Positions 1-7,264 of a stretch of 20,901 bases of DNA are shown in pieces; position 1 is the stretch's first letter; the number at the start of each line of letters is the position of its first letter. The translations under genes were made by a program, and so were the position numbers. This stretch comes from a bacterium UBA3734 (GTDB taxonomy: Bacteria; Bacteroidota; Bacteroidia; Bacteroidales; Bacteroidaceae), in contig DFHC01000167.1 in the NCBI GenBank assembly GCA_002372575.1, forward strand, positions 1,725 through 22,625, written 5' to 3'. The notes beneath the pieces were generated by a model. That model was not told the origin of the DNA. It ran no database searches and was given only the letters and a program-made list of their open reading frames with translations.

Positions 1-630
1 CGGCGAGAGGTCGCCCATGTTGTTCGAGCCGTCGGTGAGCAGAATCACCACTTTCGACTTCGCCTTCGAGTTTTTCAGTCGTGAAACGGCGTTGGCCAGG
101 CCCATTCCCACGGCTGTTCCGTCGCTCATCAGGCCTCGCGTGATGATGTCGGTGCGCACGCCTTGCAGCAGATTCAGCAGCGAGGTGTGGTCGGTGGTCA
201 TCGGACACTGCGTGAAGGCTTCTCCGGCGAAGATGGTCAGGCCGATGTTGTCGTTCGGACGACCCGAAATGAACTCCGCAGCCACGTTTTTGGCCGCCTC
301 CATGCGGTTTGGCTTCAGGTCTTCGGCCAGCATCGAGGTGGAAACGTCCATCGCGAGCATAATGTCGATGCCCTCGGTGGTGCGTTCGCTCCACGAATTG
401 CGGGTCTGCGGCCTCGCCAGCACGATGACAAGCAGCACGAAAGCCAGCACGCGCAGCAGTGTGGGCAAATGGAGCATCCGCATACGCAGGCTGCTCGGCG
501 CCGTGCGATAGGCGTAGGTATCGCTCATCTGCATCGCGGGCTCGCTCTTCTTTCGATAGCCGAAAAACCATATCAGGTAGGGTATCAGCAGGAGCAGTAG
601 CAGGAAGTATTCTTTATTGGCAAATTCCAC
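1..630 (-). CDS. batA: BatA-like VWA-domain membrane protein (C-terminus beyond window)
   Basis: The frame is open from a GTG at 628-630 to the window edge, giving about 210 residues. A hydrophobic segment at residues 9-22 and another at about 57-71 flank a short soluble stretch. The von Willebrand A domain follows, with the metal-site motif DVSTS at 94-98, a threonine in SDGTAVG near 171 and the LLTDGSN segment near 197-202, so a complete MIDAS set is visible. This is the usual BatA layout: two N-terminal membrane helices, a periplasmic VWA domain and normally one more C-terminal helix, which would lie outside the window. The stop codon of the preceding gene is in the same frame, three codons upstream of the GTG, which fixes the start. 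It is the fourth gene of a moxR-DUF58-BatD-like-batA operon. Bat proteins are linked to aerotolerance in Bacteroides, but their biochemical role is unsettled. BatB is a less likely alternative, because batA normally comes first. Confidence 0.85.
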   Translation of the reverse strand, partial: MEFANKEYFLLLLLLIPYLIWFFGYRKKSEPAMQMSDTYAYRTAPSSLRMRMLHLPTLLRVLAFVLLVIVLARPQTRNSWSERTTEGIDIMLAMDVSTSMLAEDLKPNRMEAAKNVAAEFISGRPNDNIGLTIFAGEAFTQCPMTTDHTSLLNLLQGVRTDIITRGLMSDGTAVGMGLANAVSRLKNSKAKSKVVILLTDGSNNMGDLSP

Positions 631-639
631 TTTTTTTAG

Positions 640-1710
640 TTATATGAGTTGAACAACGCTATACAACACATAGGCCAGCAATGCGATTTCCACCACGGCG
701 AGCGTCCACAGCAGCGTCTTGATGAGCGTGCGGTTTTGCTGCGCTTTCTTGTCGTCGTCGCTCAGTTGCGGCACGATGCGCTCCTCGGTGGGCTGTCCTT
801 CGAGTTTCGTCTGGTCGATGAAGTTGATGGCATTCACCAGATTCAGGTCGTTTTCGCCCATCAGCGTCGAGTATTTCGCAAATTTCACGAGGTCGGCGGT
901 CTCGAAAAGGTCTTTCAGCTCGCCAATCATCGTCGGGTCGCCCGACTGCTGCAGGTTTTGGATGATTTCGGGCGTTGTCATCTCCATCGCGTTGAAGCCG
1001 AAGCGCTCGTTGATGTACTGGCGTAGCGTGTCGGTGAGTCGGGTGTAGTATTCTTTCTGGTCTTCCGAGGCGGTCATGTGCTCGGCCTTGATTTGGTCGA
1101 TGGCCTTCATCGCGCGCTGGTGCGGCAGGATTTTCTTGATGATGCGGATGCTGGCGATGATGGGTTTGTTGGCTTTCAGACGCAAGTAGAGCCACACGAG
1201 CAGGCCTATCAGGGCCACGAAGAGCAGGCTCAGGAGGAAGGGCGTGCGCCACTCGCTCCAGAGGAAGGGGTTTTTCTGCACGTCTTTCGGCGGGAAGAAC
1301 TGGTTGGGATGCAGCGTATCGACATCCACGGTGACCACCTTCAGCGCCAGTTGGTTTCCTTGATACGGCTTTCCGCCGACTTTCACCTCGACGGGTGGCA
1401 GCGGATAGAGGTTTTCGTCGAAACTGGTGATGGTGAGGCGGCGACGATGGGTCATCTGGCCGTTGTCGGCCTCGGCAGAGTCGCTTTCGATGGCGAGCAG
1501 CTCCACGCCCGGCACGAGATAGGTGCGCGGCTTCCAGTCGGGAAACGTCACCTGCGAGCCCTTGTCGGCTGTCACGCCCACGGTCACGTGCGCCTGCTGA
1601 CCAATGAAAATGGCCACGGAGTCTATCGTCTGCTCCACCTGCACCGTTTGCGCCTGCACTTGGGCTATCGCCAGCAGCATTATTCCTATTATAGTCGTAA
1701 TTTTTTTCAT
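640..1710 (-). CDS. BatD-like membrane protein of the Bat operon
   Basis: The 356-residue product has a Sec signal peptide (residues 1-20, ending VQAQ), an extracytoplasmic beta-rich part to about residue 150, a membrane helix at about 155-178, and a cytoplasmic helical part containing RQYINERFGFNAMEMTTPEI. A last hydrophobic helix lies at about 333-355. The middle region, with the order 'LRxYINxRFG..EMTTPEI', resembles the C-terminal part of BatD and DUF4381 proteins. A gene of this kind sits between the DUF58 gene and batA in Bacteroides operons. Its start ATG overlaps the TGA of the DUF58 gene (ATGA), which indicates translational coupling, and batA starts 9 nt after its stop. The role is presumably as a membrane partner of the MoxR/VWA complex; this is inferred from context only. 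Confidence 0.75.
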   Translation of the reverse strand: MKKITTIIGIMLLAIAQVQAQTVQVEQTIDSVAIFIGQQAHVTVGVTADKGSQVTFPDWKPRTYLVPGVELLAIESDSAEADNGQMTHRRRLTITSFDENLYPLPPVEVKVGGKPYQGNQLALKVVTVDVDTLHPNQFFPPKDVQKNPFLWSEWRTPFLLSLLFVALIGLLVWLYLRLKANKPIIASIRIIKKILPHQRAMKAIDQIKAEHMTASEDQKEYYTRLTDTLRQYINERFGFNAMEMTTPEIIQNLQQSGDPTMIGELKDLFETADLVKFAKYSTLMGENDLNLVNAINFIDQTKLEGQPTEERIVPQLSDDDKKAQQNRTLIKTLLWTLAVVEIALLAYVLYSVVQLI

Positions 1711-2597
1711 CCTCTTTTCTTAAACAGCATCATCAGAGCCTTCACATAGTCTTCGTTCGTAGCCACCGAGGTCCAATCGACGTCGGTTCGGGCAAAAATC
1801 TCGCGCAGCAGTGCCTGTCGCTCCATAAAATAGCGCGTGTGGGCCTGGCGGAGCTTCTTTGAGCTGGTGTTAATGACCATTTCGTGGCCCGTTTCGGCAT
1901 CGCGCACCTTCATCAGGCCGATGTCGGGCAGCGTTTTCGCCCGCGGGTCATACACCTGCACGGCCACGATGTCATGCTTGCGGTTACCGATGGTGAGCAC
2001 GCGCTCCAGCTGCGAGCCGTCGCCGGCCACGTCGGGCTGCTCGTAGAAATCGCTCAGGAGAAAGACCGTGCAACGCCGCTTCATCACCTGCGAGAGGAAC
2101 TCCACGGCCTGCCCCACGTTCGTTCGGCGGCTCTCCGACTTCAGGTTCAGCATCTCGCGAATGATGTAGAGAATGTGTTTGCGGCCTTTTTTCGGCGGGA
2201 TGTATTTCTCGATGCGGTCGGAGAAGAACACGACGCCGATTTTGTCGTTGTTCTGGATGGCCGAGAAGGCCAGCGTGGCCGCAATTTCCGCCACCATGTC
2301 GCGCTTCATCTGGCGCACGGTGCCGAAGTCGAGCGAGCCGCTCACGTCCACCATCAGCATCACCGTGAGTTCGCGTTCCTCCTCAAACACTTTCACGTAG
2401 GGTCGGTGGAAACGCGCCGTCACGTTCCAGTCGATATCGCGCACGTCGTCGCCAAACTGATACTCGCGCACCTCCGAGAAGGCCATACCCCTGCCCTTGA
2501 AGGCCGAGTGATACTGCCCTGCGAAGATGTTCGAGCTCAATCCGCGCGTCTTGATCTCGATTTTCCGGACTTTTTTGATTAAATCTTGCGTTTCCAT
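1707..2597 (-). CDS. DUF58 domain-containing protein
   Basis: The 296-residue protein has no signal peptide or membrane helix, so it is probably cytoplasmic or membrane-associated. It shows the DUF58 signature EYQFGDDVRDIDWNVTAR at about residues 45-62, followed by a degenerate VWA fold with a MIDAS-like DVSGS at 84-88. DUF58 proteins are regularly encoded next to MoxR ATPases and are thought to act with them in assembling or activating partner proteins. Here the gene is the second of the operon. It is separated from moxR by about 140 nt filled with two families of short tandem repeats, and it overlaps the next gene by 4 nt at its stop. The start ATG at 2595-2597 gives METQDLIKK, a typical start for the Bacteroidales orthologue. 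Confidence 0.88.
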   Translation of the reverse strand: METQDLIKKVRKIEIKTRGLSSNIFAGQYHSAFKGRGMAFSEVREYQFGDDVRDIDWNVTARFHRPYVKVFEEERELTVMLMVDVSGSLDFGTVRQMKRDMVAEIAATLAFSAIQNNDKIGVVFFSDRIEKYIPPKKGRKHILYIIREMLNLKSESRRTNVGQAVEFLSQVMKRRCTVFLLSDFYEQPDVAGDGSQLERVLTIGNRKHDIVAVQVYDPRAKTLPDIGLMKVRDAETGHEMVINTSSKKLRQAHTRYFMERQALLREIFARTDVDWTSVATNEDYVKALMMLFKKRG

Positions 2598-2607
2598 CTT
2601 TTGAATT

Positions 2608-2634
2608 AGGAGTTGCAGGAGTTTAGGAGTTCAG
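2608..2634 (-). repeat. Degenerate CTGAACTCC-type short tandem repeat
   Basis: On the transcribed strand, three imperfect 8-9 nt units of the type AACTCCTG follow one another just upstream of the DUF58 start codon. A similar array in the same orientation is found in the leader of the porin-like gene (9584-9620). It lies next to the 11-bp repeat array. Confidence 0.6.
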
Positions 2635-2641
2635 ACGACAG

Positions 2642-2738
2642 TCCCTTTCACTTCCCTTTCACTTCCCTTTCACTTCCCTTTCACTTCCCTTTCACTTCCC
2701 TTTCACTTCCCTTTCTCTCCCCTTTCACTTCCCTTTCC
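2642..2738 (-). repeat. 11-bp tandem repeat array (about 8.8 copies) between moxR and the DUF58 gene
   Basis: The plus strand shows CTTCCCTTTCA repeated head to tail with an exact 11-bp period. A partial unit at 2642-2650 is followed by eight full units from 2651 to 2738, of which the first five are identical and the last three carry one or a few changes. On the mRNA it reads as purine-rich GAAAGGGAAG repeats and starts within 2 nt of the moxR stop codon. A related 11-bp array occurs at 8482-8524, also just after a stop codon and before the next gene. There are no unique spacers, so it is not a CRISPR array. Confidence 0.93.
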
Positions 2739-2739
2739 G

Positions 2740-3735
2740 TTATGGCACCTCCACCTTATTGATAATCTTCGACACGATTTCCTCGCTCGTGATGTTCGAC
2801 GCCTCGGCCTCGTAGCTCAGTCCGATGCGGTGGCGCAGCACGTCGTGAGCCACGGCGCGCACGTCTTCGGGCACCACGTAGCCGCGACGCTTGATGAAAG
2901 CGTAGGCACGCGCCGCCTTCGCCAAGTTGATGCTGGCACGGGGCGAGCCGCCAAACGTAATCATATCCTTCACCTCGGGCAGCCCGTAGCGGTCGGGATA
3001 GCGCGTGGCGAAGACGATGTCGGCGATGTACTGTTCGATTTTCTCGTCGATATACACCTCGCGCACAATGCTGCGTGCCCTGAGAATCTCGTCGGCAGTC
3101 GTCACAGCCTTCACCTCGGGCAGCGTGGCAGCCAGATTCTCGCGGATGATGAGTTTTTCCTCTTCGAGCGACGGATAGCCGATGACCACCTTCAGCATGA
3201 AGCGATCGACCTGCGCCTCGGGCAGCTGATACGTGCCTTCCTGCTCAATGGGGTTCTGCGTGGCCATCACGAGGAACGGATTGGGCAGCGCAAAAGTCTT
3301 CTCGCCAATGGTCACCTGATGCTCCTGCATCGCCTCGAGCAGGGCGCTTTGCACCTTCGCGGGCGCACGGTTGATTTCGTCGGCAAGCACGAAGTTGGCA
3401 AACACCGGACCGCGCTTCACTTGGAAATTCTCCTCTTTCTGCGAATAAATCATCGTTCCGATGACGTCGGCGGGAAGCAGGTCGGGCGTGAACTGGATGC
3501 GACTGTAGTCGGCATCGATGAGCTGTGCCAGCGTCTTGATGGCCAGCGTCTTGGCCAGTCCCGGCACACCTTCGAGCAGGATGTGTCCGTCGCTGAGCAG
3601 GCCGATGAGCAGCGAGTCCACCAGATGGCGCTGTCCCACGATGACGCGGTTCATGCCCGTGACCAGATTCGTCACGAAGCCACTCTCTTGTTCAATCCGC
3701 AGGTTCAGTTCGCGGATGTCGATTGATTCTGCCAT
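2740..3735 (-). CDS. moxR: MoxR-family AAA+ ATPase
   Basis: The 331-residue protein is a complete MoxR ATPase. Walker A is GVPGLAKT (residues 56-63) and Walker B is FVLADE (115-120), followed by INRAPAKVQSALLEAMQE. The sensor region ATQNPIEQEGTYQLPEAQ lies near 158-175. A C-terminal lid domain completes the family's usual length of about 330 residues. MoxR ATPases act as chaperone-like remodelling enzymes together with VWA proteins, matching the DUF58 and BatA genes downstream. It is the first gene of the operon: two Bacteroidetes-type -7 boxes lie upstream (3776-3783 and 3856-3863). The ATG at 3733-3735 is the natural start. Confidence 0.95.
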   Translation of the reverse strand: MAESIDIRELNLRIEQESGFVTNLVTGMNRVIVGQRHLVDSLLIGLLSDGHILLEGVPGLAKTLAIKTLAQLIDADYSRIQFTPDLLPADVIGTMIYSQKEENFQVKRGPVFANFVLADEINRAPAKVQSALLEAMQEHQVTIGEKTFALPNPFLVMATQNPIEQEGTYQLPEAQVDRFMLKVVIGYPSLEEEKLIIRENLAATLPEVKAVTTADEILRARSIVREVYIDEKIEQYIADIVFATRYPDRYGLPEVKDMITFGGSPRASINLAKAARAYAFIKRRGYVVPEDVRAVAHDVLRHRIGLSYEAEASNITSEEIVSKIINKVEVP

Positions 3736-3775
3736 AATTTCTCTTCTGTTGTAATGTTTTTGTACGAATTTCGTG

Positions 3776-3783
3776 CAAAATTA
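3776..3783 (-). promoter_or_regulatory. Putative -7 box (TAATTTTG) for the moxR-bat operon
   Basis: TAATTTTG on the minus strand fits the Bacteroidetes consensus TAnnTTTG and lies 41 nt upstream of the moxR ATG, leaving a leader of about 35 nt. No convincing -33 TTTG was seen at the expected distance. Confidence 0.55.
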
Positions 3784-3855
3784 CAACAAAACTTCAGAAA
3801 GTGGCGAATCTTCCTGCCTAAATAATATTAAAAAAGATTTTCAAGCCTAAACTCG

Positions 3856-3863
3856 CAAAGATA
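3856..3863 (-). promoter_or_regulatory. Second putative -7 box (TATCTTTG) upstream of moxR
   Basis: TATCTTTG followed by CG on the minus strand is a perfect TAnnTTTG match. It lies only a few nt after the stop codon of the upstream redox gene. It could be a second, more distal promoter of the moxR operon. No clear -33 element was found. Confidence 0.45.
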
Positions 3864-3868
3864 CTACA

Positions 3869-6800
3869 TTATTTAAACATATTCTCGCTCAGTCCTTTCC
3901 CACTCAGGGCGAGGTCCTTCATGTAGCCAGGAACGGCATTGCCGAGGTATTTATCGACATAGAGTTTGGCGAGGTACTGGCCGAGCATGAAGCCGTGGCC
4001 ACGCAAACCCGTGAGCAGCCCCACCTCGGGATCTACGATGTAGCGCGGCTCGGTGTAGCGACCGGCCCAGCAGGCCAGGAAACTCACCTCCTTGAGGTTG
4101 GGCAGCCACTCGGCGAAGACCTGACTGACTATCTCGAGGAACTCGCGACTGTTGTAGCGGATGTTCTGGCGCGTCTCGTAGGCGTCAGTGTCAGGACTGG
4201 CACAGCCGATAATCTGACCGGTGTGCTCGAACTGCTGCCCATAGACGGCGCTGAAGCCTTTGTAATGGCGGCGGTCGATGACCATGTCGAGCGGACCGCC
4301 ATTGGGTCCCATCATGGGCAGTCGGCGGGTGATGAAAGCCTGATGCTTTACGGGATAGAGCCCGGTGTCGATACCAAGCATATCGGTGAACTTCTCGGCA
4401 CCCCATCCCATCGCATTCACGAAGTGTTCACAGGTGTATTCGATGTACTTACCCTCGTGGTTGCGCACCAGTGCGACCACCTTGTCGTCCTTGCGCCAAA
4501 CGGAGAGTAGCTTGCAGTCTTCGTAATAGCGTCCACCGTGCTCCACGCCGATTCCCCTGATGTAGTCGATGACGCGTCCGGGCATGGCCTGCCAGCAGTC
4601 GCGCGTGATGAGGGCATGGCTGTAAGTGGTGCGTGTGTCGTCCCACAGGGGAGAAATCTCGCGTTTGAAGTCCTTGCGGTCGATCATGTAGGCGTCGCTC
4701 CATGCTCGCGAGGCGTCGAGGGCGCGATAGGTGGCCTCGTCGTGTACGAGATTGACGTAGTGCGTGGGTTTGTAGTTGATGTTGTGCACCTGCTGAATGT
4801 CTTTGAAAATCTCGAGGTTGTGCTGTGCGATGTCAGCGATGTCGGGGTTCGAAAAGGCCGGACGACCACCTCCAATGTTGCGCCACGAAGCACCACGGCT
4901 CCAGTTTACCATGACTGGTTTGAGGCCGGCCTCGCTGAAATAACGGAACAAGCCACTGCCGGCAATGCCGCCTCCGGCAATGAGCACCTTCACCTCTTCG
5001 TGTCTCACGTCATTGTTTTTCGGGAAGATATAAAGCTCTTTTCGACCTTCTGTATAGACATCGCCAAGCGTCACCTGATTGCTCAGCGGAGCGCGCGGAG
5101 TGGCATCGCCCGTGAGTTCGATGCCGTGGGCTCGGAGCACCTGACGGGCGCGGGCAATACAGCGTTTGCCCCGACAGGGACCCATACCCATGCGAGTGAT
5201 GTGCTTCAGCTCGTCCACAGAGATATATTTGCTGTCGCCCACGGCTGCCAGCATCTGCTCTTCGGTGATGTCTTCGCAGTGGCAGATATAGGTGGGATTT
5301 GAAGGCTGAAGGTTGAGGGTTGAAGGTTGAAGGGGTTCGGGATAGCGGTCTTTTGCGATAAAACCCTTGATGTCAGTGATCACGCCTTCGACTTTTGCGA
5401 TGGAAACCCTCGCCACGTTCGTCTTGTTCTCCTTTTTCATCACCTTTTCTATGATGCCCTCGCCAATCTTTTGGCCGTTGTTATCAACGAGCCACACTTC
5501 GGTGCCCTCTTCCACCTCGTACTCGATGGGGAGGAAACACCAGTTTTTAGCCAGATTATAGCCAAAAATGGCCAGTCCCGGGCAGTTATTGACGCACTGC
5601 ATACAGCCGATGCATTTCGAGTAATCGACCGTGGGCGTACTGCTGGTGGTGGGCTTGCTGATGGCATGGTGCGGACAGCTGAACGTGCAGGGATTGCAAG
5701 CGAAACCATAGAGGCAGTCGATTTGCACGAAGGGCTTTTCTGCCATACGCTCCTCGGTGGGCAGCAGGGGCTTTTCAAGCAGGCGCACGGGATGCTGCTG
5801 CGAGTCGATGTATTCACGGGAAATTTCGAGATAATCGTCGTAGTCGAAGCGTATGCCGAGTTCCTGAGCAATCTCGTAGGCCGCCTGACGACCACGGAGC
5901 ACAGCACTGGTGCCTTCGCCAATGCGGACGGCATCGCCCACGCCATAGACGCGGTGGCCGAACAATTCTTTTCCCTTGGTGAGCAGTTGGTTGTCGGGCA
6001 CGAGGCCAGTGCAGATATTGATGATGTCGATATCGCCGATGACTTTCTCCGTGCCCGGAATGGGTTTGAAATTCTCGCACTCGGCCACAACTGCCCCGAC
6101 AACGCCCGTATGGTCGGCATTCGGAATGGCTTTCAGCAGCATGTGCGACGTCATGATGGGGATGCCGAGACGACGCACGCGATTGGCCTGCACCGGAAAG
6201 CCGCCCTCACGGGGCATGGCCTCGATGATGGCCTTGATGGTGGCTCCAGCCTGCATACCCTGATAGGACGTGAGGTAGCCGATGTTTCCTGCGCCCACGG
6301 TGAGCACTTTCTTGCCCAGCAGCGTGTGTTCTTGGTTCATCATTTTCTGGAACACCGCGGCGGTATATACGCCCGGCACGTCGTCGTTCTCGAAAGCGGG
6401 CATGAAGGGAACGGCTCCTGTAGCCACGACAAGCAGTTCTGCATCCACATAGGCCATGTCGCCACTGACAATATTCTTGATGGCTATGCGACGCCCCTCA
6501 AGCAGATCCCAAACGGTGTAGTTGAGCAGAATTCCTTCCTGACTGTCGCCAGCCAGCGTCTTGGCGATGTCGAAGCCGCGCATACCACCATACTTTTTCT
6601 CCCTTTCAAAGAAGAAGAACTGGTGGGTCTGCATGTTGAACTGGCCACCGATTTGAGCATTGTTGTCGATGACGAGGTTGTCGATGCCAAAAGCGTTGAG
6701 CTGTTCGCGACAGGCCAGTCCCGCCGGCCCTGCACCGATGATGGCCACCGTCGTCTTGTAGATGGTCAGCTGGGTGCTGTGGGTCGAGGGTTGCGTGTCA

Positions 6801-7096
6801 GACTCTTCATGGTTCTCAATTTGCCTGACTTCTTTCACCCCATCGACAGGCGTGATGCAGATGCGGCGGATTTTTCCATCGACGAGCATTTCGCAGGCTC
6901 CACACTTGCCGATGCCGCACTCAAGGCTTCGATTGCGACCGTCGAGCGAGCGGCTATGCACGGGAAATCCCGCTTGGTGAAGGGCTGCAGCGATGGTTTT
7001 TCCGCGCTGTCCGCGCACGATCTGTCCTTCATACTGAAATTCCACGAGGTCGGCCTGTGGGATGTCTAAAATGGGGTGGTTTTCGATTTTATACAT
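3869..7096 (-). CDS. Multidomain fused FAD/iron-sulfur oxidoreductase (2Fe-2S + Pyr_redox + 4Fe-4S + BFD-like + DAO)
   Basis: From the ATG at 7094-7096 the protein has about 1075 residues. The order is: a 2Fe-2S domain with Cys at about 60, 65, 68 and 80 (ECGIGKCGACEMLVDG); an FAD site GAGPAG at about 121; an NAD(P)-type site GAGNIG near 267; two 4Fe-4S motifs (CNPCTFSCP near 470 and CIGCMQCVNNCP near 495); a BFD-like 2Fe-2S motif (CHCEDITEEQ near 604, CRGKRC downstream); and a DAO-type FAD domain from GGGIAGSG near 710 to the end. Separate subunits with these modules form HcnABC, opine oxidase and D-hydroxyproline or sarcosine-type amine dehydrogenases, so an amino- or imino-acid-oxidising dehydrogenase is likely; the substrate cannot be read. 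No signal peptide is seen. A longer frame starting with TTG at 7135 is unlikely, because that codon lies inside the -7 box. Linkers near residues 103-113 and 586-598 are low-complexity. Confidence 0.85.
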   Translation of the reverse strand: MYKIENHPILDIPQADLVEFQYEGQIVRGQRGKTIAAALHQAGFPVHSRSLDGRNRSLECGIGKCGACEMLVDGKIRRICITPVDGVKEVRQIENHEESDTQPSTHSTQLTIYKTTVAIIGAGPAGLACREQLNAFGIDNLVIDNNAQIGGQFNMQTHQFFFFEREKKYGGMRGFDIAKTLAGDSQEGILLNYTVWDLLEGRRIAIKNIVSGDMAYVDAELLVVATGAVPFMPAFENDDVPGVYTAAVFQKMMNQEHTLLGKKVLTVGAGNIGYLTSYQGMQAGATIKAIIEAMPREGGFPVQANRVRRLGIPIMTSHMLLKAIPNADHTGVVGAVVAECENFKPIPGTEKVIGDIDIINICTGLVPDNQLLTKGKELFGHRVYGVGDAVRIGEGTSAVLRGRQAAYEIAQELGIRFDYDDYLEISREYIDSQQHPVRLLEKPLLPTEERMAEKPFVQIDCLYGFACNPCTFSCPHHAISKPTTSSTPTVDYSKCIGCMQCVNNCPGLAIFGYNLAKNWCFLPIEYEVEEGTEVWLVDNNGQKIGEGIIEKVMKKENKTNVARVSIAKVEGVITDIKGFIAKDRYPEPLQPSTLNLQPSNPTYICHCEDITEEQMLAAVGDSKYISVDELKHITRMGMGPCRGKRCIARARQVLRAHGIELTGDATPRAPLSNQVTLGDVYTEGRKELYIFPKNNDVRHEEVKVLIAGGGIAGSGLFRYFSEAGLKPVMVNWSRGASWRNIGGGRPAFSNPDIADIAQHNLEIFKDIQQVHNINYKPTHYVNLVHDEATYRALDASRAWSDAYMIDRKDFKREISPLWDDTRTTYSHALITRDCWQAMPGRVIDYIRGIGVEHGGRYYEDCKLLSVWRKDDKVVALVRNHEGKYIEYTCEHFVNAMGWGAEKFTDMLGIDTGLYPVKHQAFITRRLPMMGPNGGPLDMVIDRRHYKGFSAVYGQQFEHTGQIIGCASPDTDAYETRQNIRYNSREFLEIVSQVFAEWLPNLKEVSFLACWAGRYTEPRYIVDPEVGLLTGLRGHGFMLGQYLAKLYVDKYLGNAVPGYMKDLALSGKGLSENMFK
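5300..5334. repeat. Five head-to-tail 7-bp repeats inside the fused oxidoreductase gene
   Basis: The plus strand shows TGAAGGC, TGAAGGT, TGAGGGT, TGAAGGT and TGAAGGG in direct succession. They encode the Pro/Gln/Ser-rich linker EPLQPSTLNLQPSNP between the 4Fe-4S half and the BFD/DAO half. The unit length is not a multiple of three, so gain or loss of one copy would shift the frame. Confidence 0.85.
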
Positions 7097-7132
7097 AATC
7101 AGAACAAATTTAGGGGGTTTTAGTTGATGGGG

Positions 7133-7140
7133 CAAAGATA
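7133..7140 (-). promoter_or_regulatory. Putative -7 box (TATCTTTG) of the fused oxidoreductase gene
   Basis: TATCTTTG followed by CC on the minus strand matches TAnnTTTG and lies 36 nt upstream of the ATG at 7096. A weaker match (TAAATTTG) sits closer to the ATG. No clear -33 element is present. Confidence 0.6.
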
Positions 7141-7207
7141 CAAAAAAGTTTGGAAGAAAAAGAAAAAGTGTATTCTTTTTTTACTTCCAAACTTATAATT
7201 TCTGGCA

Positions 7208-7238
7208 AAATTTCAAGGCCGAAACGGCAATGAAATTT
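7208..7238 (-). terminator. Hairpin after the GATE-domain gene, probable terminator
   Basis: AAATTTCA at 7208-7215 pairs perfectly with TGAAATTT at 7231-7238. Inside it, GCCG at 7218-7221 pairs with CGGC at 7225-7228 around an AAA loop, leaving only a 2x2 internal mismatch. It begins about 27 nt after the stop codon of the minus-strand membrane-protein gene and ends in a T-containing tract on that strand. It separates that gene from the promoter of the next one. Confidence 0.65.
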
Positions 7239-7264
7239 CCCCGTCGGGGGTATGAAAGGGGTTC

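Noticed and set aside
2642-2738. Possible CRISPR array
   Set aside because: The 11-bp units are directly adjacent with no spacers, and no cas gene is present.
5327-7069. 580-residue open frame on the plus strand
   Set aside because: It is antisense to the fused oxidoreductase, whose domains and cysteine motifs are unmistakable; the product shows no domain pattern.
7097-7135. TTG start at 7135 extending the fused oxidoreductase by 13 codons
   Set aside because: The codon lies inside the -7 box TATCTTTG, so it would not be on the mRNA; the ATG at 7096 is preferred.
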